DNA from: Liolophura sinensis
Lineage: Eukaryota; Mollusca; Polyplacophora; Chitonida; Chitonidae
Assembly: GCF_032854445.1 (NCBI RefSeq)
Contig: NC_088299.1
Span: 11,153,608 to 11,217,607, forward strand
Direction: 5' to 3'
DNA: 64,000 bases
The notes under the pieces are model-generated. The model did not search any database. It worked only from the letters and a program-made list of their open reading frames with translations, and was not told the origin of the DNA. Of the stretch, positions 1 to 11,375 are shown piece after piece (position 1 is the first letter of the stretch; every line of letters starts with the position of its first letter). The position numbers were made by a program, and so were the translations under genes.

Positions 1-196
1 GTTATTGTAAAAACATGAATTCTTACAAATCGACTCTAAAGTTGTTCTGCAAAGCCACCATCTCTCGCTAGGTAGCCTACCTGACGTAAAGCCACAGTTT
101 ATGCTGGAAATTTTACAATACAGCTACCACAGATATATGCTGTCATAAAGTGACTGAACAATAACTCATTTGTCAATACGTATGACATAGTAATGT

Positions 197-400
197 GACT
201 TAGTGGTTAGCGTGCAAGCGCCATACAATAACATAGTAACCTGTTACTCATCCGTAAGTTCTTGCCCAGCTCATACCAGCTTCCTCTCCGGTCGTGGGTT
301 TCTGCCGAGCTCTACTCGATGTCCTCTCACTATAATGCTGGCCGACGTGGTATAAGTGCAATATTCATGAGTACGGCGTAAAACAACAATGAAATAAATA
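197..400 (+). repeat. SINE-1 copy, diverged
   Basis: The tRNA-like head region ('gtggttagcgtgcaagcg'), the middle part ('ctctccggtcgtgggtttc') and the tail ('gagtacggcgtaaaac' then AAATAAATA) occur in the family order. The copy has many differences from the full-length element near 37.7 kb, so it is old. Confidence 0.75.
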
Positions 401-3400
401 CATAAATACATAGTGTCACAGCTTTTAGAACACTACCACAACAGAGATCACAGCAAAGAGAATAAAACCAGAGAATTGACGGCATTGTGATAGTTCGCAA
501 CTGGTCACACGTTATGGGTTCAGTTGTCAATTTATCTCAACTAGGGTTTTGGTCGACGTCACATAAGTGAAATGTAACCTAGCAGTATGACGTAAACAGA
601 AAAAGTGAAGTGATATTAACTGTATCATATTCGACTTCACTGGTCTAGAACTACTCAAAATCCTCTTTTTTCAGCACATTTAATACTCAATCACGTCAAA
701 ATAAGGCCATTGCTGTTAAGTTAATCCAGATATCACGAAGCAAGATTTAAAAATAGATACTGATATGATTATATAATGCTGTCAGATGAATAACTTATAC
801 AGCCTATGTATATATACATATACGAACGAATGAAGGAACCCCAAGACCTTGAATTCTTTGGACAAAGGGACTTTTACTGGCTGAACTGGCTTAATACCTC
901 ACTTAACCGGGACCTTTTGAACTCCCACGATCATGGACTGGCCATTTGAAGCCGATGGACATCACTTTATCGATAGACACCTTTCAACGACTGTATTTCA
1001 CAAAGGACTTCGCATGGCAATTTTTTGCAGGATGTCAAACTCAGCACGATCTCCGTTCTTTGCAGGAACAAATTGCTCATCCTTATGTTGTTTGCTCGTG
1101 TCATCCAATACCACCTTCTTGGCAACAGCGAGTTGCTTGAAAAAAGAATTCATTGATCTTCTCATGTCGGAATGACAGATGGAGACGGTGAGTAGTCCGT
1201 TAAGAGTACAGGTAATTTTATTGCACTGCTGGGGACTGGACAATGCAAAGGACCCGTGTAATTCTGCTGCGCTTCTGCACAGTGGAACATACCAGAGAAT
1301 TAGCGTGGTCCGGTCCGACAAGACGTCTCTCGCAATTCGCCAAGGGTGTCTGTCAGCACGTCCACGCCTTCTAGAATCCGTTCAGCTACGCTAAGTAATA
1401 GAAGCTTTGTTTGTTCGCAGCCATTTAGAGCTCACTTAAGAGCCTATGCACAAATTCACTTAAAGCCCTACTTGAAGCGTGTTCTTGCACACAGGTTCAG
1501 GAAGCGCCTGTGGTGCAGGGCACTTGACAATACGCATATGTATCCACGAGACATAAGAGCAGTTTGATAATGAGGGGAATGCGATATATCGCTAATGTAT
1601 TAAATAATTAGTGAAAGAATTTGATTGAAATGTTAAGGAAGCCACAATTAAACCATCAGCAACATAGAAAACCCGCTGTCCTGAAGTACATAGGTCCACA
1701 TAGGTGCCGTGTGAAGGTTGATAAACATATATATTTATCAGTAGCCTCATAGCATATTACAAAAGCGCAGACACTACGCATACATATAGAAATCGAATAT
1801 TTGATGTTTTAGTATTCCGATCGTTAAGTTTTGCTGTTCACAATCACGTCTTGAAGAAATACTGAAACTTCTGAAATGGACTTCACATTTCGAGTGTTAA
1901 ATGCTTTATCATTATGTCATGGATTATGCTTGTGAGGGTATAGTATGTTTTCATTCGTTAAAGCATTTCATGGCAAACCCTTGTTATTCAAAGTCTTAAT
2001 TTGGTGTTCTGGTTTTTTTTAAATTAATGTTGAATAAAATTTTTTAAAAGATTAAAGCATAACTGTCGGTCTGTTCCACAACATGCTTTCTGGTTTCTGG
2101 ACAGTGTGCTACTTGTTAAAAACTTCCTTTCAAGTAATTGTAGCTCGTCTCATTAAAGCTACAAAGGCAGCATATTAAAATGCGTGGAATTAACCTCTCA
2201 TGATTGGACAAATAAGATGCCAAATATAACTGTGCATTTCTGGTTATGTCAAATACCATTGTGTGTTCTATTGCCGCTAATTCAATGTTAAACTCATCAA
2301 TTTATACATTTATTCACTAAGTATGATAATGTATTGATTCTAAATCCGCTTCATTACGTATGTACATAAATATTTTGGTGCCATTAGTTGGATCGAGAAC
2401 TTGTTACAGGTAATTGGCTGGCAACCATGTCTTCTACCTTATATACACGCTACACCACAATAATTGCAATTCCCGGAGAACAGGATAGTAAAATGACTAC
2501 CAAGTTAACGAATTTAGTTTGTAAAGGTTTTACTCGCATACGAACAAATGTCGAATTCTCTATGCAGCAAATGTTACGCAACAGAGCAACATGTTAAAAA
2601 AAAAACGTTAATCGATTGAGCTAAGTATTTTTCGTCATCATACATAGGATCAGTTAGAAATCTACCTGTAAATTTTGGTGTTAAGCGGGCGTGTAATTTG
2701 CTACTACTTATGCATTTAGAACAGTTAAAATAAATCATCCCTAAATGAGGTAGCTTGACATTAAGCCGTCCTTCACCGGTTACGTATCAAAATTTTCCAA
2801 CTATCACACTTTCTTCGCTGCTCTGTTTTTACTCTTTATGCTGCCTTCTTTATATATTATCCAGCCTTATATTTTTTTTTCAAATTGCTGATATCCGTAA
2901 CATTTAAATTGTTCTTTCCATCAAGACAGAACGCGTTGAGAAATAACTGAAGATAAATACCGAGCCATTCAAGTGAAACATTCGGGACTAGGTTGGTTGG
3001 TGATTGGGATGTAGGTGTGTACCAGTCCCTCAACGGGATTGATTAACAACAAAACCGAATCGGCGTCAACGAAATATGTATATTTCAGGTTATCCTGTAA
3101 CTAAAATGATAAATTACAAAATGGTTTAGTTTAAGACAATTACTGTAAACGGTTTATACCTGGTGTGATGCTTGGAGCAAACATTTTTTTACGTTTAATG
3201 GCTTTCAATATGGTGACATTCCCGATATCGAGATGGTAAATAACTCTATGCAGGGTCAATTTAGCGCCTCGCTTCGAAAGGGCATTTTATGTCTTCATAT
3301 TGCTTTCATATACTAATGTATATGAGTCAAATAGTGTCATTTGTTTGTTTCCAAACATATCGTGTAATAAAACCGGCGCGTCTACACCGCAGTTAAAATG

Positions 3401-5629
3401 TGGTCCATCAATTAGTAACACTTTTCATATTTATGGCCACGTAGCGTGAACTTTGTGTGTATATTATTCAATGGATGGGTGTTCGAAGCGCTAAAGCCGG
3501 ACACGTTCCCAGCTGGTGCTTAATATGAAAATTACCATCGTCATCAGCTTTTGGCTAGGTCAGATTAACCTTGGAGAAAAAATTAACCAGGGGCAGGTAA
3601 ATGTTAATGGCTGCTGTGTGTTCCAGATTCAATTAAGGGTCAGCAAACATACACAAACGGCACTTGCTGTTGAGTTAGTAGTTTTACACTAAGGTAACAA
3701 TGACTGGTTTCACCACACCTGTGTAGAGTTGACTCAATTGACTCAGTTATGCTTAAAGCGCTGGTGTAAATTGACAGGTAGTTCATTGGAACCTGAATAC
3801 CCAACGCCAGTCCAATAACGGTTCAAGTGTTGTTCTGGATTATGGGTTTATAATGAATTCACGAGAGATCATTTACCTTGTTATAATGGTTTAGCCGTTA
3901 TCTCCAGAGAACCCTGATCATACTCTCTGATGTCTCTCAGTCATCATTAGCAGTTCATATCATTGACAAACTCCATAGAAGATCTTTGAAATATTAATGC
4001 ATTCCAATGCCCTTGCATCGTGTCCCATTTGCATATTTGGTCCGAACATTGTTACATTCGTCGCACCAATTTTATACCGAAACAGTTTGATTGTTAAATG
4101 GTTATATTGCATCGTACCCTAAAGCAATATGCCTGTAAATCGGCTCCTGTTAGCATAACACCACTGGAGACTAATCAAGTATGGTGCATTCGCTTGCAGC
4201 CTCTCACAGATAATGGAATCATATTTTCAATTATCGACAACGATTCTATTCATTTCTGTTTGTATCAATTTTGTATCAAATCAAACCGTGCACATCGCTT
4301 TGATTATTTATCAGTTGTTTTTACCAGTCCTATTTTCCGTTTTCCTGTAATGGGAACTGCGTGAAAAGATGTTTTTGCGTGAAGGAATCGATTGACTTGT
4401 ATTCTTAGATCTGGACAGGATTGCCAAGAGTGACGAAGAACAATTTCCAAAACAGCACAACCCCTCCCGTTAATGGCGGGGTACTAAAATCGATTTTTGT
4501 TGACCACCAAAAACCTCAAGATTTAATGACTCAAGAGCATCTTCGTGTTCATTCTGACCTGGTCTTGTCGAGGGACTTGTTATCCTGTTTCACAAGAAAC
4601 CCAAAGACGTTTCACGTTTTACCGTTCACTTTACAGCCTTAACAAACCCATTACAGCCAGGGTTTTATGTAGTTAAACGTGCGGCTGACGTTAACATTTT
4701 CCCTAAAATTCTCAAATGTTACCACATTAAGAGATTCAAACAGCGGCTCGAACAAGTGATTGGCTGAGACAAGCATGCAGCTCTCGGCATTCACTGGAGC
4801 TTTACACCCAAGTCCTCTCGATCCTACTGTTGCGTCGGGTTCTCTGCGTTCATGTAATAAGAACGCTACTGAAAGGGAGTTGTACTGTAGTTGTTATCTG
4901 CATGCGGATTCAGTCCAAAGCCGTATATCCATCAACGACCGGAGCAAGCTACGAAAGACCAGCGGACAGAGTTGAGCCGCGTATACACGGTTTAAGTCGC
5001 AATCATTTCTCCCATGATTTAGCCGTGATAGTTTCTCTCACATTGTGTCTATCTCGCTTAAGCCACTCTGTCTGTCTAACGATATGTCAGTCAGTCAGTC
5101 ATATTTTTGACACCTTATCTTTTAACCTAAGATATCACTTTTATTACCCGAGCGACCTGGGTACTTGTTCACTCATGCTGGTATGACATCTCCTGGAGCT
5201 GAGAATGGACACTTACTTACCTTCAAGACTGGGAACACAAACCTTTGTAAAAACGTTACATCTGGTTGTGGCTGTACAAGACGTCATTTGGCGTAAATAG
5301 TTTGTGTCCAATGAAATGAAATACCTCAGTAGATATTCAAACAATAAAAAATAATATGAGTTAAAAATGCTAGAACAAACATTTTTGCTGGTTAAAATGA
5401 AAATTTGACAAATGGGGCTTTGAGTTCCAATGTTGATGGATGAATAGCATGGGGTGTTTTTTTGTTCAAAACGAAGGTGTAAATCTAATATATTTAGGAG
5501 TTACATAACTTATTTACGTCCAAATGCTGGGCATATCTAATACTGCCTACACCTTTGGAGAAAATTCTTAAAATTGAAATTTTGATGTACGAATGATACC
5601 AACATGTATGCTTGTGTATGTACGCTCGG
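401..5629. other. Non-coding stretch upstream of the peptide gene
   Basis: I see no recognisable coding exon. Short open frames at 933-1567, 2388-2597, 4098-4364 and 4760-5186 look like chance: no known motif and no convincing splice signals. R4 fragments lie at about 458-530 and 2740-2845. The stretch may be intergenic, or part of the intron between an unseen signal-peptide exon and the exon at 6778. Confidence 0.5.
2740..2845. repeat. R4 short dispersed repeat
   Basis: About 100 bp related to many copies in the first 31 kb. Shared landmarks are a 'ggatttcacc'-like start, 'gtgaccatttgcca', 'cacactgtc', then 'ctggttttactctttg'. Other clear copies are near 458-530, 6165-6262, 9495-9580, 11545-11625, 17750-17850, 18030-18085, 18800-18910, 24030-24125, 24365-24480, 30900-30990 and 31140-31240. 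I see no terminal inverted repeats or tRNA-like head, so the class is unknown. Confidence 0.6.
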
Positions 5630-5920
5630 GGTTAAACGAAGACTTAACAATGTTTTAGTCATCTGACGACGAGGAGTCATTATATATGTGTGTACATATA
5701 CTATGACCTTTTATGGCAGGTCCATGCCGACAAAGTGTTTCTCCACTGAAGTAGCATGCCAAAGACACCAGACATGACACCCCACCCAGTCACATTATTC
5801 TGACTCCGGGCCAATCAGTCCTGTTTCCTTTCTCTAACGTCTTAGTGCTGAGCGCCCAGCTAGGCAGCAGCAAGTACCATTGTTTTAGTCTCCTAACCAA
5901 TAGGCCACCAAAGCAGGATT
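5630..5920 (-). repeat. SINE-3 copy, minus orientation
   Basis: It matches the SINE-3 copies inside the vanin introns ('ggtccatgcc', 'agacaccagacatgacac', 'cagtcacattat', 'cagtcctgtttcc'). It ends with 'ccaataggccaccaaagc', the reverse complement of a tRNA-like box A region. It is a retroposed copy, not a functional tRNA gene. Confidence 0.75.
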
Positions 5921-6777
5921 ATATCTACAAGTTTTGACATATGCTCTTTCTGAATAAAGTCCTGCATAAACCAGGATTATGCTGGTTGACTAAGCATCCC
6001 CGAAACGAGAGCCATTTGCATAGTTTTAATGTTATTGTTGGTTAATTCTATTTAACATAACTGCATTTTTATACCTAATTTTGCCTAAGTCATGGTGCTA
6101 GGGAGCGTATAAGTTGCCGCCATTTAAGCATTTAAATGAACAGTTCTAAAAACGCCTAGCTGTGGTAGATTGACAAGAGGCCGTATTTCACGGGTTATTC
6201 GTGTGACCATTTGCCAGCTATCACACTGTCGTCGCTGCTCTGGTTTTATTCTCTAAGTCTTTTATTAGAATTTATTGTGTTAGATGGGTAATTTGCCAAA
6301 GTTTTTTACCAAAACAATTCTCGTTCAAAATGAATAGAAACTCCATGCCGGACAAACGTATCAACGAGTCCCACAATGTTTAATTCACGCACTTCGGAAT
6401 TTTCAACCATCGCACACGAATGATCGACGTTTAAAGTTCAACCGATGTTTTTAAAACATTTAAAAGTATCAAAACAAATATCCTCAATTGTTTTTCGAAA
6501 TGCTAATACGTTAAAATTCGTGTTTATCAATACTAGTAAAGTGTAAATAAATATGATGGCGTTCATTGATGTTGAATGGATAACTATAGATCCGATATAA
6601 ACACTGGTTATGGTGAACTTTGCCTAGTATTAACACTTATGAAGGCTGATAAATGAAGTGAGGGTGCCTGTGACTGACAAAGTTTGTGTTCATGCCCTGT
6701 GGGAGTTTCTAAGATATGCACTAATTTTGATTAGTCGTTGGTCCTTTTTGTTAACGTTCCTTTTTCTCTACTTGTAG
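5921..6777. other. Probable intron upstream of the peptide exon
   Basis: AT-rich and without a convincing open frame. It contains an R4 copy near 6165-6262. The right end is a good 3' splice site: a pyrimidine-rich run ('cctttttctctacttgtag') ending in AG at 6776-6777. The in-frame codon just before the exon is TAG (6775-6777), so the reading frame at 6778 can only be entered by splicing or a later start. Confidence 0.6.
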
Positions 6778-7866
6778 GATACCAACAGTGCTGAGAAAGT
6801 AGATGACAAACAGGACACGGAAGAGAAAGACATCTCAGGAGACACAGTTGGTGATACAGAAAAGCGATTCCTTGGCCGATGGAAAAATGCCAACTACAAG
6901 GCCTTGTTGTCGCCTAAAACGGAAGGAAAACGATTCTTAGGTCGGTGGAAAAATGCTAACTTTAAATCGGTCTACCCAGAAAATGACGAAGAAAAGAGAT
7001 TCTTGGGTCGCTGGAAAAACGCTAACTACAACGCAGACTCTGCGAATGACGAAAAAAGATTTTTAGGACGGTGGAAAAACGCAAACTTCAACATATACAA
7101 ACAGAGCCCTGAAGATAAACGATTCCTTGGTCGCTGGAGAAACGCGAATTATAACGCCGACAACTCTGTGGATACTGAGGACAAACGTTTTCTAGGACGC
7201 TGGAAAAACGCAAATTTCAGAAACGTGCAGGCAGACAACCCAGAGGAAAAACGCTTCTTAGGCAGATGGAAAAACGCTAATTTCAGAAATGTACAATCTA
7301 GTAACCCTGAAGAAAAACGTTTCCTGGGGCGCTGGAAAAATGTGAATTTCAGAAATTTGCAAGCAGATAACCCTGAAGAAAAACGGGGTTTAGGACGCTG
7401 GAAAAATGCAAACTTTCAAAATGCCCAGTCTAACAACCCAGAAGAGAAACGATTTCTTGGTCGTTGGAAAAATGCAAATTTTAGAAACATACAACCCGAT
7501 AGCCCTGAAGAAAAGCGTTTTCTTGGGAGGTGGAAAAATGCGAACTTCCAAAACCTGCAATCGAACAATCCGGAAGAGAAGAAGGGTCTAGGGAGATGGA
7601 GAAATGCGAACTGGAGCGCACGAGAGGAAGCAGAAGATTCCGACGCTACACTTCATCATAGATCAAAGCGCTTCTTGGGGCGATGGAAGAATGTCAATTA
7701 TTTGAGGAATAAGGGAAACGCCATTGCCGACGAAAAACGTTTTCTAGGACGATGGAAGAACGCCAACTATCGCACATTTCTACAAAAGTACGGGTGGCCG
7801 ACCGGGAAACGTCAGCCTTATTATTGGAAATTTGGCCTTCGAAGACTGTACGACGATTTCCAATAG
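6778..7866 (+). CDS. Multi-copy secreted peptide (neuropeptide-like) precursor, last coding exon
   Basis: This exon encodes the last 362 residues of a precursor. It opens in phase 0 after a 3' splice site at 6777, starts with an acidic spacer (DTNSAEKVDDKQ), then holds 14 peptides with the core [FG]LGRW[KR]N[AV]N[FYW]. Each is 18-27 residues long, most have an acidic tail such as NPEE, and they are separated by KR (once KK). The first and fourteenth end in G before KR, so they could be C-terminally amidated. The last product starts QPYYWKFG and ends at the stop; its Gln could cyclise, and an internal RR could split it. Codons for FLGRW differ silently between almost all copies while the residues hold, which indicates purifying selection. 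The signal peptide must be on an upstream exon that I did not find. The layout resembles pedal-peptide/orcokinin-type prohormones, but the sequence matches none I know. A secreted defence or signalling peptide is an alternative. Confidence 0.85.
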   Translation, partial: DTNSAEKVDDKQDTEEKDISGDTVGDTEKRFLGRWKNANYKALLSPKTEGKRFLGRWKNANFKSVYPENDEEKRFLGRWKNANYNADSANDEKRFLGRWKNANFNIYKQSPEDKRFLGRWRNANYNADNSVDTEDKRFLGRWKNANFRNVQADNPEEKRFLGRWKNANFRNVQSSNPEEKRFLGRWKNVNFRNLQADNPEEKRGLGRWKNANFQNAQSNNPEEKRFLGRWKNANFRNIQPDSPEEKRFLGRWKNANFQNLQSNNPEEKKGLGRWRNANWSAREEAEDSDATLHHRSKRFLGRWKNVNYLRNKGNAIADEKRFLGRWKNANYRTFLQKYGWPTGKRQPYYWKFGLRRLYDDFQ

Positions 7867-9719
7867 CTGTTGACCCGAAAGACGTGCAAGGACTCCTGTG
7901 AACAATGCAGCTCATACCACCAGCAGAACGCATAAGACCACATTCGGTGAAGCCATATCAAGATCTTGGACGCAAACACTGTCTGTCTCGTCTACAGTTA
8001 TTTTCCAGTATGATGAGAAACCTTAACGAGTAACGTCTTTTCAACTTTTGCACATTTCTTGGAAGAGAGACACAGTTCAAAAGACTCTCTCCAGTACCCT
8101 GGGACCAATGCTTTATTGCTTAGTGCAAAAACTAATTTGGTTCGGTTGTATATAACTGATGTGACATATATATTGCTACGGCGAACAGCTGGATTGGAAT
8201 ATATGACAACACGTCTAACATATATTTGCCTTCTTTGAGTAACCGTCACGTCATGTCAGGTCTCACACAAATATTGATATTTCATGTTTTAAACTAACAA
8301 TCTAGCTTCTAAAACGTCCCCTGGTTCCTTTATGATTACACCGTTGATACCTGATTTGGTTCTTATCCTATTGCAAATAATGGTTTATTCGCTGTATATT
8401 ACAGCTGAAGTGTTGCAAATATTTAACACATGGGTATACTTGTTCGACAATTTGCTGTTATGCTGACATTATTGCCACTGGGACACTGTTGGGAAATCAT
8501 ATATGTTTGTGAGAAATCTAACACTGGTATCTTCAACCTCAAGAGTTATTTTTTTCTATTGTTATTTCCGAAAGAAGTTTAGAAAGCACATCTGAATTCA
8601 CGGTGGACCAATCCGTGTTGTCTCCTTTTCTCCGGGAAGCGTTTCTGGTTTGGATGTTTTCACCTATTCCGAGTGATTCATATATCCATGTACTGATTAG
8701 CTGATTGAAGGATTGAATGTTTTATTAATTGAATGGTTTCGTTAAATCCACCGGTTATGAGACCCCCCCCCCCCCCCACCACCACCACCCCGCCCAATTA
8801 AATTTTTAGCGAATTCTCCATATAAACTGTAAGGTTTGATTGGTATTTTCTATCCTCCTCTGTGCCATCAATGTTTCATGGCTGCCGGACTGACCACTGG
8901 TCACTGGATCTCTTCCCTACATTTGAAGATATTGATTGGTTAGTCAGAGTTTATTGCAGACATCCCTTGTCCCCGTGGACGTCAGACGACACAAAGACCA
9001 TCTACTGTTTCATCTGTGAGGCAAACAATTACATAACGGTCGGGTCGCACAACGTTTGCAGATCTAATGGCGAAATTGAGGGAGAACCCTGCAAAGCGTG
9101 CACCGTGCTCGCCGGGCTGTGGTAGATTGATGACTTCAGCTCTTTATTGTCAGACATTGCCCATCGAGGACGTTCGCCAAGAATTCTGTTTATGGAAGAC
9201 GTAGCAGAGAATTTCAAACAAAGGTTGAATTCATTATTTCACCATCAAGCAAAGGTCAGCATAACATAATAAACAAGCATTTCCTTCCTAAATACACAAC
9301 TCACTACCCCTGCTCTGATTTCGTTCCACTGGGTATTCCCCTTCAGCGCTGATATGCGTTCGCTGTAGAAACCTGCTGTATGAAGGTATCTATCAGAACA
9401 TTTATCCCTAGGAAACCGTATTCCGATACCGTTTCAAAGACACATAGTTTTTAAGGCACATAGTTGTGGTATGGATGACAAGCACAGGCTTAACAGTAAT
9501 GTGAAAGACTACAACATGCAACGTGAAACCAGACGAGAGTGAGATGTAAAAGGGTCACACGTAATCGGTCAAACCGGTCTCTGGTCCTTTAAAAATAAAC
9601 ATCATTTCCCGAGACAACGCCCCTACACCACCACCGTTAACCTTGTGGAAAAGCACAAATCGCTGTGTAAATTGTTTTGCCCTGTTTCTCAGCGGTGTGA
9701 GGTACATGTTTGTCTATGT
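7867..9719. other. 3' flank of the peptide gene and intergenic DNA
   Basis: It probably begins with the 3' UTR. ATTAAA near 8798 and AATAAA near 9266 are possible poly(A) signals, neither strong. A run of C with CCA repeats lies at about 8762-8790. An open frame at 8862-9125 is not recognised and lacks splice or start context. An R4 fragment lies near 9495-9580. Confidence 0.5.
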
Positions 9720-9820
9720 ATTTTTTATTTATTTGATTGGTGTTTTACGCCATACTCAGAAATATTCCACTTATACGACGGCGGCCAGGATTATGGTGGG
9801 AAGAAACCGGGTGCTTGCTT
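9720..9820 (-). repeat. SINE-1 3' fragment, minus orientation
   Basis: It reads 'tttatttgattggtgttt', then the reverse complement of the conserved 'tataagtgaaatattc' tail, then 'ggtgggaagaaaccggg'. The tRNA-like head is missing. Confidence 0.8.
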
Positions 9821-11049
9821 ATACGTGTAGCACCTAGTAATGGGTGTACATCGTAAAACGCTCACCTGAAGCAATACTTGCTCATAGCTAAAAATAATTA
9901 ATAATTCGAATAGGAATCACATTTTCAAATTAGAACACGTAACCTATATGGAGCAGCCACTTATGACATTCGTTGGTGAAGTTCACGTCATTCCCATCTA
10001 GTGCACAGTTTTATTATGCGTTTTCTATGTGTTGTGCGTCGTCGAGTCCGCGTAGCGACGGAGTGATAGCAGGAGTTGGATGTGTTTTTATTCCGCTTGC
10101 ATTCAAAGTCTTTGTAGAAAACAAATGAATCGCTTACGGTAAATAAATATCTTAGGAAGAACCACACTGGACATTGCAACGTGAACGTGTTTGTCCATTT
10201 AGAATGACCGGCGAGGGTCATTAACCATCCCGTCACAATGTACTCCCACCGGTCCGACTATACTCTTCACATCCCCTAATGCTGGGCCCTGGGATTATAC
10301 GTCTATCACGATTAATTCTTTTTGAAGTTTCGCTTCTACTTGTGGAGGAGCTTCCGGAGAAAGAGGCCCACGGTTTAAAATCTCGGGAAACGAAGTGGGT
10401 TCAACCAAATGAAGTAAACGTCATGCAGCTCTGATATTCCTCTGTCGATCTTCAACCGTATATTTTTTGCGGTGTAATAATATTTAAATTTGATTTGATT
10501 TGATGGCTGTTTAAAATCATACAGAGGGTTTTTTACGACGGCAGACAATATTATGAGAGGAGGAAACCGGAATGCCCCAGGTTAAACTACCGAGCTTTGG
10601 CAAGTTATTGACAAACGTGCAGATATGCCAACCAGTATTTTTGGAAGACAACTGCTATACGCCTGACAACCATCATACCAATGCGGCAAAAAGCTTTAGA
10701 AAATATATAAATATAAATAAATAAATTTTAAAAGATTACATAATAAAGAATCATCTTATTGTAAATTCAGTCCTAGTGATTCGAACTCAGCCGTGAAGTA
10801 TTTGTAGTCAATTAATACAGCCCTACTTCAACCTTTTCCTTCCCAGAATGGGTTTCAGTTTCTTGGGAAAGGCTATGAACTGGTCAGCCCAATGTGAATG
10901 TAACGTGACTGACAGAAGGATAGGATGTTAACTGAGGCACAATTTAGGCTAAGATGTATAATCTAAGGAAAAATGCATGGAAACTACAATAAACATAAAA
11001 TGAAACAAGAAAGTTGCTTTCGTCACTTTTACATTTGGACCAATTACAG
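9821..11049. other. Intergenic DNA, no gene seen
   Basis: No convincing coding region. A short SINE-1 scrap (minus orientation) lies near 10528-10580 ('tacgacggcagacaatatta'). Confidence 0.5.
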
Positions 11050-11375
11050 TGAGTGAGTGCTTGAGATTTAGCGTCTTGCTTTACAACTTTTCAATCATAG
11101 AACGACGATGGAGTCCTTAGAGAGTATGTACGTGTAATATGCCTCCTTGTTGCAGGATGATTTCCACCACTCTTTTATCTAGTGCTGCTTCACTGAGACG
11201 ACTTACCGAAGGCAAGTAAGGCGCTCCGCCCAAGCTATTATACTGATACGGGTCAACCAGTGGTTGCACTATCCCCTTCATGCTGAACGCCAAGCGAGGA
11301 AGCTATGGCTTCCTCTTTTAAGGTCTTAGGTGTGACCAGATCCAGGATTGTCACCGAAGCGGGGGCCAGTTACAT
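11050..11375 (-). repeat. SINE-2 copy, minus orientation
   Basis: It begins 'gtgagtgagtgcttgag', continues with 'gtgcctccttgttgcagg'-like and 'ctagtgctgcttcactgaga' blocks, and runs to 'gtcttaggtgtgacc'. This is the same block order as the copies at 14585, 19425 and 37173. The tRNA-like head at the right is partly lost. Confidence 0.8.

Noticed and set aside
998-1321. 107-codon minus-strand frame
   Set aside because: Some of it looks protein-like (FFKQLAVAKKVVLDDTSKQH), but there is no recognised family, no splice context, and overlapping frames on the other strand are equally long.
8862-9217. Open frames on both strands after the peptide gene
   Set aside because: No known motif and no start or splice context; treated as chance.
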